Part shown: one piece after another, positions 25,249-33,287 of the stretch
Numbering within the stretch: position 1 is the first letter of the stretch
Layout: each line of letters opens with the position of its first letter
From: Microbispora sp. NBC_01189
GTDB taxonomy: Bacteria; Actinomycetota; Actinomycetes; Streptosporangiales; Streptosporangiaceae
Length of the DNA: 64,000 bases
Assembly (NCBI RefSeq): GCF_036010665.1
Contig: NZ_CP108581.1
Coordinates: 1,208,001-1,272,000, forward strand
Direction: 5' to 3'
Made by a program: the position numbers and the translations under genes
The notes under the pieces: generated by a model
The model's input: the letters and a program-made list of their open reading frames with translations, nothing else
Databases searched by the model: none
Told to the model about the DNA's origin: nothing

Positions 25249-26202
25249 ATGAAGATCATGGTCTGGCATGTCCACGGTTCGTGGACCACCTCCTTCGTGC
25301 ACGGGGGGCACGAATACCTGGTGCCGCTCACGCCCGGCCGCGGCCCCGACGGGCGGGGCCGGGCGGAGACCTATCCCTGGCCGGACACCGTGCGGGAGGT
25401 GCCCCACGACCGGCTGGCCGCCGAGGACGTCGACGTGGTCGTCTACCAGCGGCCGCACGAGGTCGAACTCGCCCGCGAATGGCTGGGCCGCGACGTGCCG
25501 GGCGTCTACGTCGAGCACAACACCCCCGCGGGGGACGTGCCGAAGACCCGCCACCCGCTGGCGGACCGGAACGACATCCCGATCGTCCACGTCACCCACT
25601 TCAACGACCTCTTCTGGGACTCCGGCCGCGCGCCCACCCACGTCATCGAGCACGGCGTGGTGGACCCCGGCCACCTCTACAGCGGTGAACTGGCCCGCGC
25701 GGGGGTGGTCGTGAACGAGCCGATCAGGCGCTGGCGCGTGGCGGGCACCGACCTGCTGCCCACCTTCGCCACGGGCGCCCCGATCGACGTGTTCGGCATA
25801 CAGGTCGCGAACCTGCCCGCCAAGCTCGGTCTCGACGGGGCGATGGGGGCCTTCGAGGACCTGCCGCAGAGCGCCATGCACGCCGAGCTGGCCAGGCGCC
25901 GGGTCTACCTGCACCCCTACCGCTGGACCTCGCTCGGCCTGTCGCTGATCGAGGCCATGATGATCGGCATGCCGGTCGTCGCCCTCGCCACCACCGAGGC
26001 CGTGGAGGCGGTGCCGCCGGAGGCGGGGGTCGTCTCGACCAAGATCCCCTCACTGCTGCGGGCCCTCGACCGGTTCGCCAAAGAGCCGGAGCTCGCCGCC
26101 CAGGCCGGCAAGGCCGCCCGCGCCGCCGCGCTCGCCCGCTACAGCCTCGACCGCTTCCACGCGGGCTGGAACCGCCTCCTCGGCTCCATCGTCCCGAGCT
26201 GA
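25249..26202 (+). CDS. Glycosyltransferase (GT4-like) of the heptose cluster
   Basis: This 317-residue protein is co-directional with gmhB, 100 bp downstream, with GGGGAG before the ATG. The N-terminal half (MKIMVWHVHGSWTTSFVHGG, VVVYQRPHEVEL, GVYVEHNTPAGD) and the donor half (VYLHPYRWTSLGLSLIEAMM, GMPVVALATTEA) fit GT-B retaining transferases. The usual EX7E appears as SLGLSLIEAM without the first Glu, so the donor-site chemistry may differ. It is likely another sugar-adding step of the same glycan. Confidence 0.83.
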   Translation: MKIMVWHVHGSWTTSFVHGGHEYLVPLTPGRGPDGRGRAETYPWPDTVREVPHDRLAAEDVDVVVYQRPHEVELAREWLGRDVPGVYVEHNTPAGDVPKTRHPLADRNDIPIVHVTHFNDLFWDSGRAPTHVIEHGVVDPGHLYSGELARAGVVVNEPIRRWRVAGTDLLPTFATGAPIDVFGIQVANLPAKLGLDGAMGAFEDLPQSAMHAELARRRVYLHPYRWTSLGLSLIEAMMIGMPVVALATTEAVEAVPPEAGVVSTKIPSLLRALDRFAKEPELAAQAGKAARAAALARYSLDRFHAGWNRLLGSIVPS

Positions 26203-26380
26203 GCCGGTCGCTCGAGGGTCTCGCAGCGGGCCCGACAGCGAGTTGACGCCGGAGATCGCGGCGGATCGACGGCTCTTACTCCTCTTCGTGCAGGAAGTAG
26301 ACGGACGTCGAGAAGATGCAGCCGGTCGATCTGATCGCGTGCGGCAGCGTCAGGCATTGAGGCAGAGCCGTCGCGGGGGT

Positions 26381-27493
26381 TCAGTTCATCGGCTGAAGAG
26401 CGTCAGCGATCTCTGCCACAGTCCACCGCTCGCCCACGACAGGAACGGCTTCGCCTCCCTTGCCGACAGAATCCGATGACTTGGGCTCCGTGCCGGTGAC
26501 GGCGATGACCAGGCCCGGCCGCTCCTCCCAGGTGTACCGGAGAGCTCCGTCGACCTGCTTTGCGACATGAGCGATTTTTCCACGAGCGGAATGCTCTCCG
26601 CCGCTTTCATCATCGGTGCTGTCGAACAGTCGCGCGTTCGCACTTGCCCCACGCGCCACCGTTACGGTGACGAAGGCGCCGCTCTCATCTTCGTAACGCG
26701 CCGTCATCGTGTGAACGCCGCTGATCCGGCCCGGCTGCAGTTTGCCGACCAGGCGGAATCCGTTCGGAAGATACCAGACCGCGACGGAGTCAACGGTGCC
26801 GCCGGCCGGTTCTTGTCGATCGAACGTCCCCAGCCGGTCCACCTCTCCGCTGTGGACCGGAATACCGTCGCCGTCGATCACACGGATCGTGAAGTTGTGA
26901 GGAGTCGCGTTCTGCCATGTCTCGATGAGAAACGGACGGGCCGGCGAGCTCTGCCCTTCATGCTGCCAAGCATGACTTTGGGTCGAGCCGACAAATGCGC
27001 CCGGTTCGGCCAGGACGATGATATCCATCGGACGGTAGTCCGATGTGCGGGGCTGAGGGGCTCTACTCAAGAGGCTGATTTCATGGGTCCGGCCTGGGTC
27101 GGGAACCGGACGATCGTCACGCAGCCAGAGCGGGGCCGAACCATCTCGTGAAGCCCCTCCTCCCCCGGTAAGAATTCCCAGACGAGCTTGTCCTTTTGTG
27201 TCGCGCCCCTGGAGTATCACCGCGACGCCTCGTCGAGGATCGGTCCCAGCCCACAGCACGTGAACGTCGTGGTGTTCGCCCACCCGCCCCCAGACGTCGG
27301 TGGCTTCTCCAATCACCTGCCGGTCCGAGGCAAGGTCACCACGCGTGGGCCAGTGCAGGAAATCCGCATCCGCCGCCGCGCTCGCAGTCCACTCGTAGCG
27401 GGTTGGCGCCAGCCACCAGGCCACAACACCCACCACCAGCATCGACGTGCTGCCCACAATGACCGTCCTGGCGATCCTGCCGAATGACGACAC
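26381..27493 (-). CDS. Membrane-anchored protein of unknown function, divergent to ABC transporter
   Basis: This 370-residue protein starts at a GTG at 27493 with AGGAG upstream. A single N-terminal TM (VIVGSTSMLVVGVVAWWLA) is followed by a large extracytoplasmic part. Visible stretches such as GRVGEHHDVHVLWAGTDP, SVAVWYLPNGFRLVGKLQ and TMTARYEDESGAFVTV suggest beta-rich folding, with no catalytic motif I recognise. Codon use is visibly more AT-rich than in neighbouring regions. It is divergent to, and shares a 204-bp promoter region with, a three-gene ABC transporter operon, so it may be its substrate-side or sensing partner. Confidence 0.7.
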   Translation of the reverse strand: MSSFGRIARTVIVGSTSMLVVGVVAWWLAPTRYEWTASAAADADFLHWPTRGDLASDRQVIGEATDVWGRVGEHHDVHVLWAGTDPRRGVAVILQGRDTKGQARLGILTGGGGASRDGSAPLWLRDDRPVPDPGRTHEISLLSRAPQPRTSDYRPMDIIVLAEPGAFVGSTQSHAWQHEGQSSPARPFLIETWQNATPHNFTIRVIDGDGIPVHSGEVDRLGTFDRQEPAGGTVDSVAVWYLPNGFRLVGKLQPGRISGVHTMTARYEDESGAFVTVTVARGASANARLFDSTDDESGGEHSARGKIAHVAKQVDGALRYTWEERPGLVIAVTGTEPKSSDSVGKGGEAVPVVGERWTVAEIADALQPMN

Positions 27494-27697
27494 CTCTTAC
27501 CGCTCCTCTCTGAGAGCCAGCATGGTGGGCAATCACGGCAGTATTTATACCATCCGGTCCGGATCGATACTTTCGCAAACCCGTACGTGGCCTTCCGTCG
27601 AGTGTGATATAGACGGTGACCGTTCCATGTGTAGTGTCCCCGCCCGTGCCGCCTCGTTCGGCAGTACCGGCTTTCGCCCGCCAATTCGAGGACAGCG
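27494..27697. promoter_or_regulatory. AT-rich divergent promoter region
   Basis: This 204-bp spacer between the membrane-anchored protein and the ABC ATPase is much more AT-rich than the rest of the window (GTATTTATACCATCC, GAGTGTGATATAGACGG). It very likely holds divergent promoters. No palindromic operator was recognised. Confidence 0.45.
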
Positions 27698-28417
27698 TTG
27701 CCAATCACCCTGAGTGAATGTTCGTACGGTTACCGGCGCGGCCACCTGGTCCTCGATCGGCTGACTTTGGTGTTTCCAGAGGGAGTAACACTGCTTCTCG
27801 GCCCGAACGGCGCGGGTAAGTCAACGCTGCTGGCGATATCTGCCTCTGCCTTCGCGCCACGCACCGGATCCGTGAGCTATCGAGGACTTGATCCGGCCAA
27901 GGGCCAGGACCGCAAATCTTTCAGGAGGGCCGTCGCATGGATGCCTCAGCACATCAGTCCCATACCCGGGCTGACGGTGCGGGACCAGGTCGCCTACATG
28001 GGATGGTTGAAGGGACTGACGCGTAAGGACTCCTGGAGCCGAGCGGCGGAGACCCTGGAAGCGGTGGAGCTCGCAGACCTCATGGAGCGCAGATCTCATG
28101 AGCTCTCGGGAGGGCAACTGCGCCGCGTGGGGCTTGCCCAGGCTCTCGTACACGAGGCCGAGGTCATCTTGATGGACGAGCCCACGGCAGGGCTCGACCC
28201 AGCCCAGCGCGAGACTTTCCGGCGTCTGGTGAAGCAGGTGTCCGCACACGCCCACGTAGTCATCTCGACCCACCAGATCGAAGACATCAGCCAACTGTAC
28301 GAGTCGGTGATCGTCCTCGACCGTGGTCGGGTCAGGTTCCAGGGGGGAACAAGCGATTTTCTCCGAAACGGTGACGCGGTGACCGCTTACCGGCGACTTG
28401 TCAGCGGAGAGGTGTAA
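27698..28417 (+). CDS. ABC transporter ATP-binding protein
   Basis: In this 239-residue nucleotide-binding domain, Walker A is GPNGAGKST (35-43), with a Q-loop MPQ, the signature SHELSGGQLRR, Walker B VILMDEPTAGLDP and switch His ISTHQIED. It resembles DrrA/CcmA-type exporters' ATPases. The start appears to be TTG at 27698 with GAGGA upstream. Its stop overlaps the next gene's ATG by one base (TAATG). It powers transport through the two membrane proteins encoded next. Confidence 0.92.
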   Translation: MPITLSECSYGYRRGHLVLDRLTLVFPEGVTLLLGPNGAGKSTLLAISASAFAPRTGSVSYRGLDPAKGQDRKSFRRAVAWMPQHISPIPGLTVRDQVAYMGWLKGLTRKDSWSRAAETLEAVELADLMERRSHELSGGQLRRVGLAQALVHEAEVILMDEPTAGLDPAQRETFRRLVKQVSAHAHVVISTHQIEDISQLYESVIVLDRGRVRFQGGTSDFLRNGDAVTAYRRLVSGEV

Positions 28418-29673
28418 TGCCCTGGCTCGGTCGGCTGCGCTCATCCGCAGCGGTTTACGTTCTTCCCGTCGTCATCATCCTGGCGGCCCTACAGGCGCGT
28501 CGTGAACTCGGGTCGATGGACCTGTACTGGCCGGCTGTCTCCGCGATGGCCGGTTCCGCCGTAGGCGTCATCGCGCCTGTCTACTCGGCGGTGGCCGCGT
28601 GGGAGGGAGGGCGTCTGAAGCGGGGTGGGGTCGAACAGCAGACCTACGTCCGCCCCTGGTGGACGATCGTGCTCGACGCGGTCGCCCTCCCCCTGCTGGG
28701 CGCCGCCTGTGCGCTCCTCGCCGCTTTGCCGGCTCAGCTTCCCGAGATCATTTCGGTTCCAGGAGCACCTGACTGGAGATTCTTGGGGGTATCGGCCCTC
28801 GTCTGCGCCGGTTTCACCCTTGTGGGATTCGGAGTCGGACGCCTACTGAAACCCGTGTATGCCGTACCCATCTGCCTGGTCGGGACCTATCTCTGGCTGG
28901 CTTACCCGATCTCCATGCAACCTCTGTGGCTACGCCATCTGACCGGAAACTACGATACGGCCTGCTGTCGTTTCGATGAGATTCCGGATGGGCGTGCTCT
29001 TGCGGCCGGAACACTGGTGGGACTGGCCATCGCGGCAACCGGAGTCGGACTCTCGGTGGTCCGGCGTCAGGTCGCGGTGAAGCGGTCAGCACTCGGACTC
29101 GCCTCCTTGAGCCTCGTCGTCTGTGCGGTGATTCTCGTGCGCGATATGAGCTGGGCCGCCGCCCTACCACGGTCGGCTCAGGATCTGGTTTGCGAGCGGA
29201 GCACCGCAAGGGACGCGCTCACGGTGTGCCTGTGGCCAGAACATGCGCATGATGCCGAAAGAGTCATGACCGCGTCCTCCCATGTGGTGAATCGGCTGGC
29301 CGCAGCGGGGTTGCGGCGCCCCACAACCGTGACCGAAGGCCCGGCGGACGCCAATGCCTGGACGTTCTCCTATCGTGCGGATCTCGCTCTGCTGCCCTGG
29401 GGAATCGCGTCCGGTCTCGTCCCTCAGAATGTGCCACGGTGTCAGGACGAAGGCGGCCAGTGGTTGACCGGGGACATGGTCCTCCCTCTCATGTCCTGGG
29501 TCGCGCACAGAGCCGGAGCAACCCTCGAATCAGTCGAGACGCGGGCGGGAGCCGAGACCGCGGCCGTCATCCGAGAGGTCACGCGAAGGCCGGCGAACTC
29601 TCAACTCAGCTGGTTCCGTGAGAATTTGCGGCTTCTCGGCAAGTGCGACGTCGATCCGGTGAAGATCTCATGA
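28417..29673 (+). CDS. ABC-associated multi-pass membrane protein with C-terminal soluble domain
   Basis: This 418-residue protein has about six TM helices in the first ~240 residues (VLPVVIILAALQA, AVSAMAGSAVGVIAPVYSAV, and others), then an extracytoplasmic C-terminal domain of ~165 residues (DLVCERSTARDALTVCLWPEHAHDAERV region) with several Cys. It overlaps the ATPase by 1 nt and the next gene by 4 nt. Probably the permease or a large partner of an ABC-2-like exporter or sensor. No characterised family was recognised. Confidence 0.78.
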   Translation: MPWLGRLRSSAAVYVLPVVIILAALQARRELGSMDLYWPAVSAMAGSAVGVIAPVYSAVAAWEGGRLKRGGVEQQTYVRPWWTIVLDAVALPLLGAACALLAALPAQLPEIISVPGAPDWRFLGVSALVCAGFTLVGFGVGRLLKPVYAVPICLVGTYLWLAYPISMQPLWLRHLTGNYDTACCRFDEIPDGRALAAGTLVGLAIAATGVGLSVVRRQVAVKRSALGLASLSLVVCAVILVRDMSWAAALPRSAQDLVCERSTARDALTVCLWPEHAHDAERVMTASSHVVNRLAAAGLRRPTTVTEGPADANAWTFSYRADLALLPWGIASGLVPQNVPRCQDEGGQWLTGDMVLPLMSWVAHRAGATLESVETRAGAETAAVIREVTRRPANSQLSWFRENLRLLGKCDVDPVKIS

Positions 29674-30275
29674 GTTACTTCTTCAGGGCTCGCCGAGCGG
29701 GGGTGACGATGAGCGTGCTGATGCTCAGCATCGTCCTCATCGCGACGCTCTCAGGCCTGCAGGTGCCGACACTGAATCTTCTGGGCGGCGGAAAGTCGTA
29801 TGTCCCTGTGAGCGTGCTCCTGCCGCTGATCGGCGTAGCGGCTCTCATGTCGTTCTTGACGAGCGTTCCAGCGGAGATGGAGATGACCGCGGTCCGGCCG
29901 GTGCGACGGTACGAGGCCACCGTGATCACTGGGTCCATCGCCCTGGTGATCGGCATCGGCGCACTGCTGACGTTCTCCGGGCTCCACCTCCATGCCTTCG
30001 CCGCCGCTCGAAATCTCACCGGCTACTTGGGATTGGCCATCGTCGGACAGAAGCTGCTGGGCCGGCACGCCGCGATCATCCTGCCCGTCATCTTCGCCTT
30101 CGTCTGTATGACCGCCGGGCGACGGCCGGGCGGATATCCATGGCCGTGGGCATGGCCGCTGTTCGAATCTCGACATGTTCCAGCGCTGGTGATCGCGATG
30201 GTCTGCTGTCTGACGGGGCTACTGCTCCTGGCATCTGCGGTAGGGCCCATAAGACGGCCGAAAGACGCACCGTAA
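29670..30275 (+). CDS. Second ABC-associated membrane protein
   Basis: This 201-residue protein with about six TM helices (VLMLSIVLIATLSG, VLLPLIGVAALMSFL, VITGSIALVIGIGAL, VIAMVCCLTGLLLLASAVG) ends in a short basic tail. I chose the ATG at 29670, which overlaps the previous stop (ATGA). It is the third gene of the ABC operon. Together with the 418-aa protein it likely forms the membrane part of the transporter. Confidence 0.78.
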   Translation: MSYFFRARRAGVTMSVLMLSIVLIATLSGLQVPTLNLLGGGKSYVPVSVLLPLIGVAALMSFLTSVPAEMEMTAVRPVRRYEATVITGSIALVIGIGALLTFSGLHLHAFAAARNLTGYLGLAIVGQKLLGRHAAIILPVIFAFVCMTAGRRPGGYPWPWAWPLFESRHVPALVIAMVCCLTGLLLLASAVGPIRRPKDAP

Positions 30276-30415
30276 GACCGAGTGAGGCACTGACAGAGAG
30301 GGGGCGTACGCGTGGATTTGCGGAGCGGACGGCCTGCCGTGGAAAGCCCCCTCAGGCGTACGGCAGGCCGCCCTGGCCCCACCGGCCGCGGCCAGAGCGT
30401 GACCGGCGGGGAGCT

Positions 30416-30586
30416 TCATCGGGCCTGACCGGCCAGCAGGCGGCGCCACCACTCGTGCGCCTCCTCGATCCACCACAGCCTCGTCCACCCGGGACGCGGC
30501 ACGGCCGGATGCGGGGACATACCTGGACAGTCCTCCTCCTCATCCTTTTCGGTTGAGACATCGGACACCACGGCGGGCGCGGTCAC
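30416..30586 (-). CDS. Small hypothetical protein, overlapping its upstream partner
   Basis: This 56-residue product starts at a GTG at 30586 that overlaps the stop of the 72-aa gene (GTGA), strong evidence that both small ORFs are real and co-translated. The sequence is acidic in the middle (TEKDEEEDCPGM) and aromatic/basic at the end (RLWWIEEAHEWWRRLLAG). No family was recognised. Confidence 0.55.
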   Translation of the reverse strand: MTAPAVVSDVSTEKDEEEDCPGMSPHPAVPRPGWTRLWWIEEAHEWWRRLLAGQAR

Positions 30587-30801
30587 CAGGTGGCCCCTTC
30601 CGCGATGCCCTCCTGCACGGCGATCGCCTGGCACAACGCCACCAGGTCATCGCCGTCGACCGTCCGATGCGCGCCCGCCTCCTCCACCACCGAGGGGAAC
30701 GGCCGCTCCCGCGTCGCCCACAACCGCCCCGCGTCGCTCCGCATGATCCGCCACCCCGCGAACACCGGACGCCCGGCAGCAATACCCCTGCTCTCTGTCA
30801 T
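30583..30801 (-). CDS. Small hypothetical protein next to truncated regulator
   Basis: The 72-residue product contains GWRIMRSDAGRLWATRERPF and VDGDDLVALCQAIAVQEGI, the look of the small partner proteins that often follow XRE/TPR regulators in actinomycetes. The stop overlaps the next gene by 4 nt. It lies downstream of the 5'-truncated regulator at 30975-31877. Function is unknown. Confidence 0.6.
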   Translation of the reverse strand: MTESRGIAAGRPVFAGWRIMRSDAGRLWATRERPFPSVVEEAGAHRTVDGDDLVALCQAIAVQEGIAEGATW

Positions 30802-30974
30802 GGGTCAGGACCACCATCCCGATCAAGGACCCGTCGGCGATGTACGGCACCGTCGGCGGGTCCGCTTCATGCAGGCGGCTCTCGTGTGTGCCTGCCCGCA
30901 TGACCGGCTTGGACGATCCCAATCCTGGTGCGTTAAGTAGTCATTAAGTGACACTGCGTGTGGCGCGGGGGTTT

Positions 30975-31877
30975 CTACGTCAGGGCGAGCCAGTCCGCGA
31001 AACCGCAGAGCTCGTCGCTACCGGCCCTGTGCAGGCGTAGCAGCGTTTCAACGTCCTCGCGCACCCAGCGGTGCTCCCGCGTGTGCTGCGGCGCGATACG
31101 GCGTGCGGTCCTCAACGCGTCGAAGGCGGCGTCTCTCATGCCGGCCCACAACCGCGCGCGTGCCAACTCGATGTAGAAGCCGCTTCGGCGTTCGGCGGGC
31201 ATGCCGGGCGGGGGCGCCCAGGTGTCACCGATCTCAAGAGCGGCCCGAAGGTGTCGATCCCCGAGGCTGACGGCGAGCGAGACCTCGTGAATCCGCACCG
31301 AGTCAGGCCCGAACGCTGTCCCGTAGTAAACGCCCTCCGGGATGAGTCCGCCGAGTCGCCGGGCCTCGTCATGATGGCTCAGCGCCTCTGCGACCTGACC
31401 GCCTCGGGCCGCCACGACGGCCGCACGCATGTGCAGTGATCCCAGCACGCCCGTGTACATGGAGCTCGCGTCACTGCGGGCGCGCAGGTTGTCGATCTCT
31501 CCTTCGAGCGCTCGCAGCCCCGCCTGATGGGTACGTGTCGCGAAGAAGACCTCCGTCCGCACGTACGCGGTGGACGCCCCGAGAAGAGGATCGTCCACGC
31601 GCGCAGAGGTCTGCCGCATCAGGTCGATCAACCGGGCCGACAGGTCCAGGTACCCGTACTTGTAGGCGACGGCATCGGCGGCACGACAGGAAGCCACCAA
31701 CAGCGGCGCGAGGTCAGGGCTGCCCCACCCGAGACCGCTGATCCGCAGGTCAGCGGGTACGGCGGGGTCATCGCCCCAGAGGAGGCCCCACGGCCCTCGT
31801 CTGATCAGGCAGGTCCTCAGCCCTGCCTGCCTGGCTGGGACGACGTCGTGCGGCGGTAGCCGGCCCGAGGCCGGTTC
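30975..31877 (-). pseudogene. 5'-truncated XRE/TPR-type regulator
   Basis: The visible protein matches the C-terminal TPR half of actinomycete HTH regulators (VASCRAADAVAYKYGYLDLS, repeated helical pairs, RTARRIAPQHTREHRWVRED, FADWLALT at the end). Protein-like sequence continues in frame upstream of the only possible start, a TTG at 31700: …LWGDDPAVPADLRISGLGWG…. It runs up to a stop at about 31878 with no ATG, GTG or TTG in between, and no HTH domain is present. So the 5' part has been lost by deletion or recombination. If translated from 31700 it would give a 241-aa TPR fragment without DNA-binding ability. Confidence 0.7.
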
Positions 31878-31978
31878 TCATCCAGAGAGAACGCGCCGGC
31901 CGGGGTGGGCTTGATTGTTTACCGAGAACGGGGCACCGCGAGGGCGGGTGATCCGGCCGGGGTGGGAAGAGGCTCCTC

Positions 31979-32509
31979 ATGATGCGCAACCTGGTGAACG
32001 GCGCCGTCGGCGGCGCGCTCGCGACGGCGGTGTACAGCGCGATGCTGATGGCGGCGGACAGGGCCGGCCTGCTGGAGGAGCCGCCGCCGCGGCGGTTCGC
32101 CCGGGTGACGCTGCCGGGCCGCGGGAGCCGTCCCCGGCCGGGCGAGAGCGTGCTCTCGACGATCGCGCACTACGCCTTCGGGTCGAGCTGCGGCACCGTG
32201 CTGGGCCTGCTGTCGGCGGGTCAGCGGGTGCCCGTCCCGATCGGCACGGCGTACGGGCTGCTGGTGTGGCACTTCGGCTGCCGGGGCCTCGCGCCGAGCG
32301 TCGGCGCGTACCCGCCCCTGCCGAAGGACCGCCCGGGACGCCAGGCCGCGCTGCTGGCGGGACACCTGCTGTGGGGCACCGCGCTCGTGCTCGCGCTCAA
32401 CCGGCTGCGGGCCGAGAGGGAGCCGCTGACCACCGAACTCGCGCCCCGGCCGCGGGAGGAGGTCCGGCGCCACGTCATCCCCGCCCCCGAGCCCGTCTCC
32501 GTACGCTGA
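31979..32509 (+). CDS. Small membrane protein of unknown function
   Basis: This 176-residue protein has about four hydrophobic segments: VNGAVGGALATAVYSAMLMA, AHYAFGSSCGTVLGLLSAG, GTAYGLLVWHFGCRGLAPSV and LLAGHLLWGTALVLALNRL. Conserved-looking Gly/His motifs (HYAFG, WHFGC, GHLLWG) recall DUF1440/DUF6789-like YagU-type proteins. Two adjacent ATGs (31979, 31982) follow GGAAGAGG. The cytoplasmic tail is charged. No operon partner is obvious. Confidence 0.75.
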   Translation: MMRNLVNGAVGGALATAVYSAMLMAADRAGLLEEPPPRRFARVTLPGRGSRPRPGESVLSTIAHYAFGSSCGTVLGLLSAGQRVPVPIGTAYGLLVWHFGCRGLAPSVGAYPPLPKDRPGRQAALLAGHLLWGTALVLALNRLRAEREPLTTELAPRPREEVRRHVIPAPEPVSVR

Positions 32510-32612
32510 TCCGGAGGCGGGGATCCTGTCCCCAATCCTCGGGAAGAGAATGTCGTCGTGCGCTGTCGTGTTGTCGATCAGAGGCGGCGCCGACGAACCG
32601 AGGAGAAGCCGG

Positions 32613-33011
32613 ATGAGCAAGCTGGATGAGAACGCCGTGGCTCTGCTGAAGGAACCGATCCACGCCTGGGTGACGACCGTCAGGCCGGACGGATCGCTGC
32701 ACAACACCGTGGTGTGGGTCACCGTCGACGGAGACGAGGTCGTCTTCAACACCGCCGTGGGGCGGGCGAAGGAGAAGCACCTGCGCGACGACCCCCGGGT
32801 GTCGGTCAGCGTGCTCGACCCCAATGACGCCTTCCGCTTCGTCAGCGTCTCGGGCACCGCCACGCTGGAGCTCGACGGCGCGGACGCGGTCATCGACGGC
32901 CTGACGAAGAAGTACCTCGGGGTGGACACCTACCCCTACCGCCAGCCGGGAGAGCAGCGCGTCACCGTGCGCGTCGTTCCCGAGAAGGTCGTCTCCAGCG
33001 CGGGCCGCTGA
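32613..33011 (+). CDS. PPOX-class (F420/FMN-binding split-barrel) oxidoreductase
   Basis: The 132-residue length is typical of the family. Features are HAWVTTVRPDGSLHNTVVWV, VFNTAVGRAKEKHLRDDPRVSVSV and VSGTATLE, the split-barrel flavin/F420-binding fold. The ATG at 32613 has AGGAG 8 nt upstream; longer forms start in non-coding sequence. F420-dependent PPOX proteins reduce diverse ring compounds in actinomycetes. The substrate is unknown. Confidence 0.88.
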   Translation: MSKLDENAVALLKEPIHAWVTTVRPDGSLHNTVVWVTVDGDEVVFNTAVGRAKEKHLRDDPRVSVSVLDPNDAFRFVSVSGTATLELDGADAVIDGLTKKYLGVDTYPYRQPGEQRVTVRVVPEKVVSSAGR

Positions 33012-33287
33012 CGGGACGCTCGCCGGGCGAGCTCGCACCGAGCCGCCCGGCGCACCTTTCTCGCCTCCGGCGCCGCCACACTTTTCACGTACGGCGCGAT
33101 TTCCCCTTGGCGACCACTGTTCCCACGGCCCGGAAAAGCGGCGGGGCCGCACGGGTAAAGGGACAGCCAAGCATCGGCCCTGAGCTGGTAAGACTTGCGA
33201 TCCTTTTTGTCCTGAGGGTTCCGATCTCGGATATGTCTCATACCATTTTTGTACGGGCATTGCATTACGGGGAATCGGGGAGGGGCC

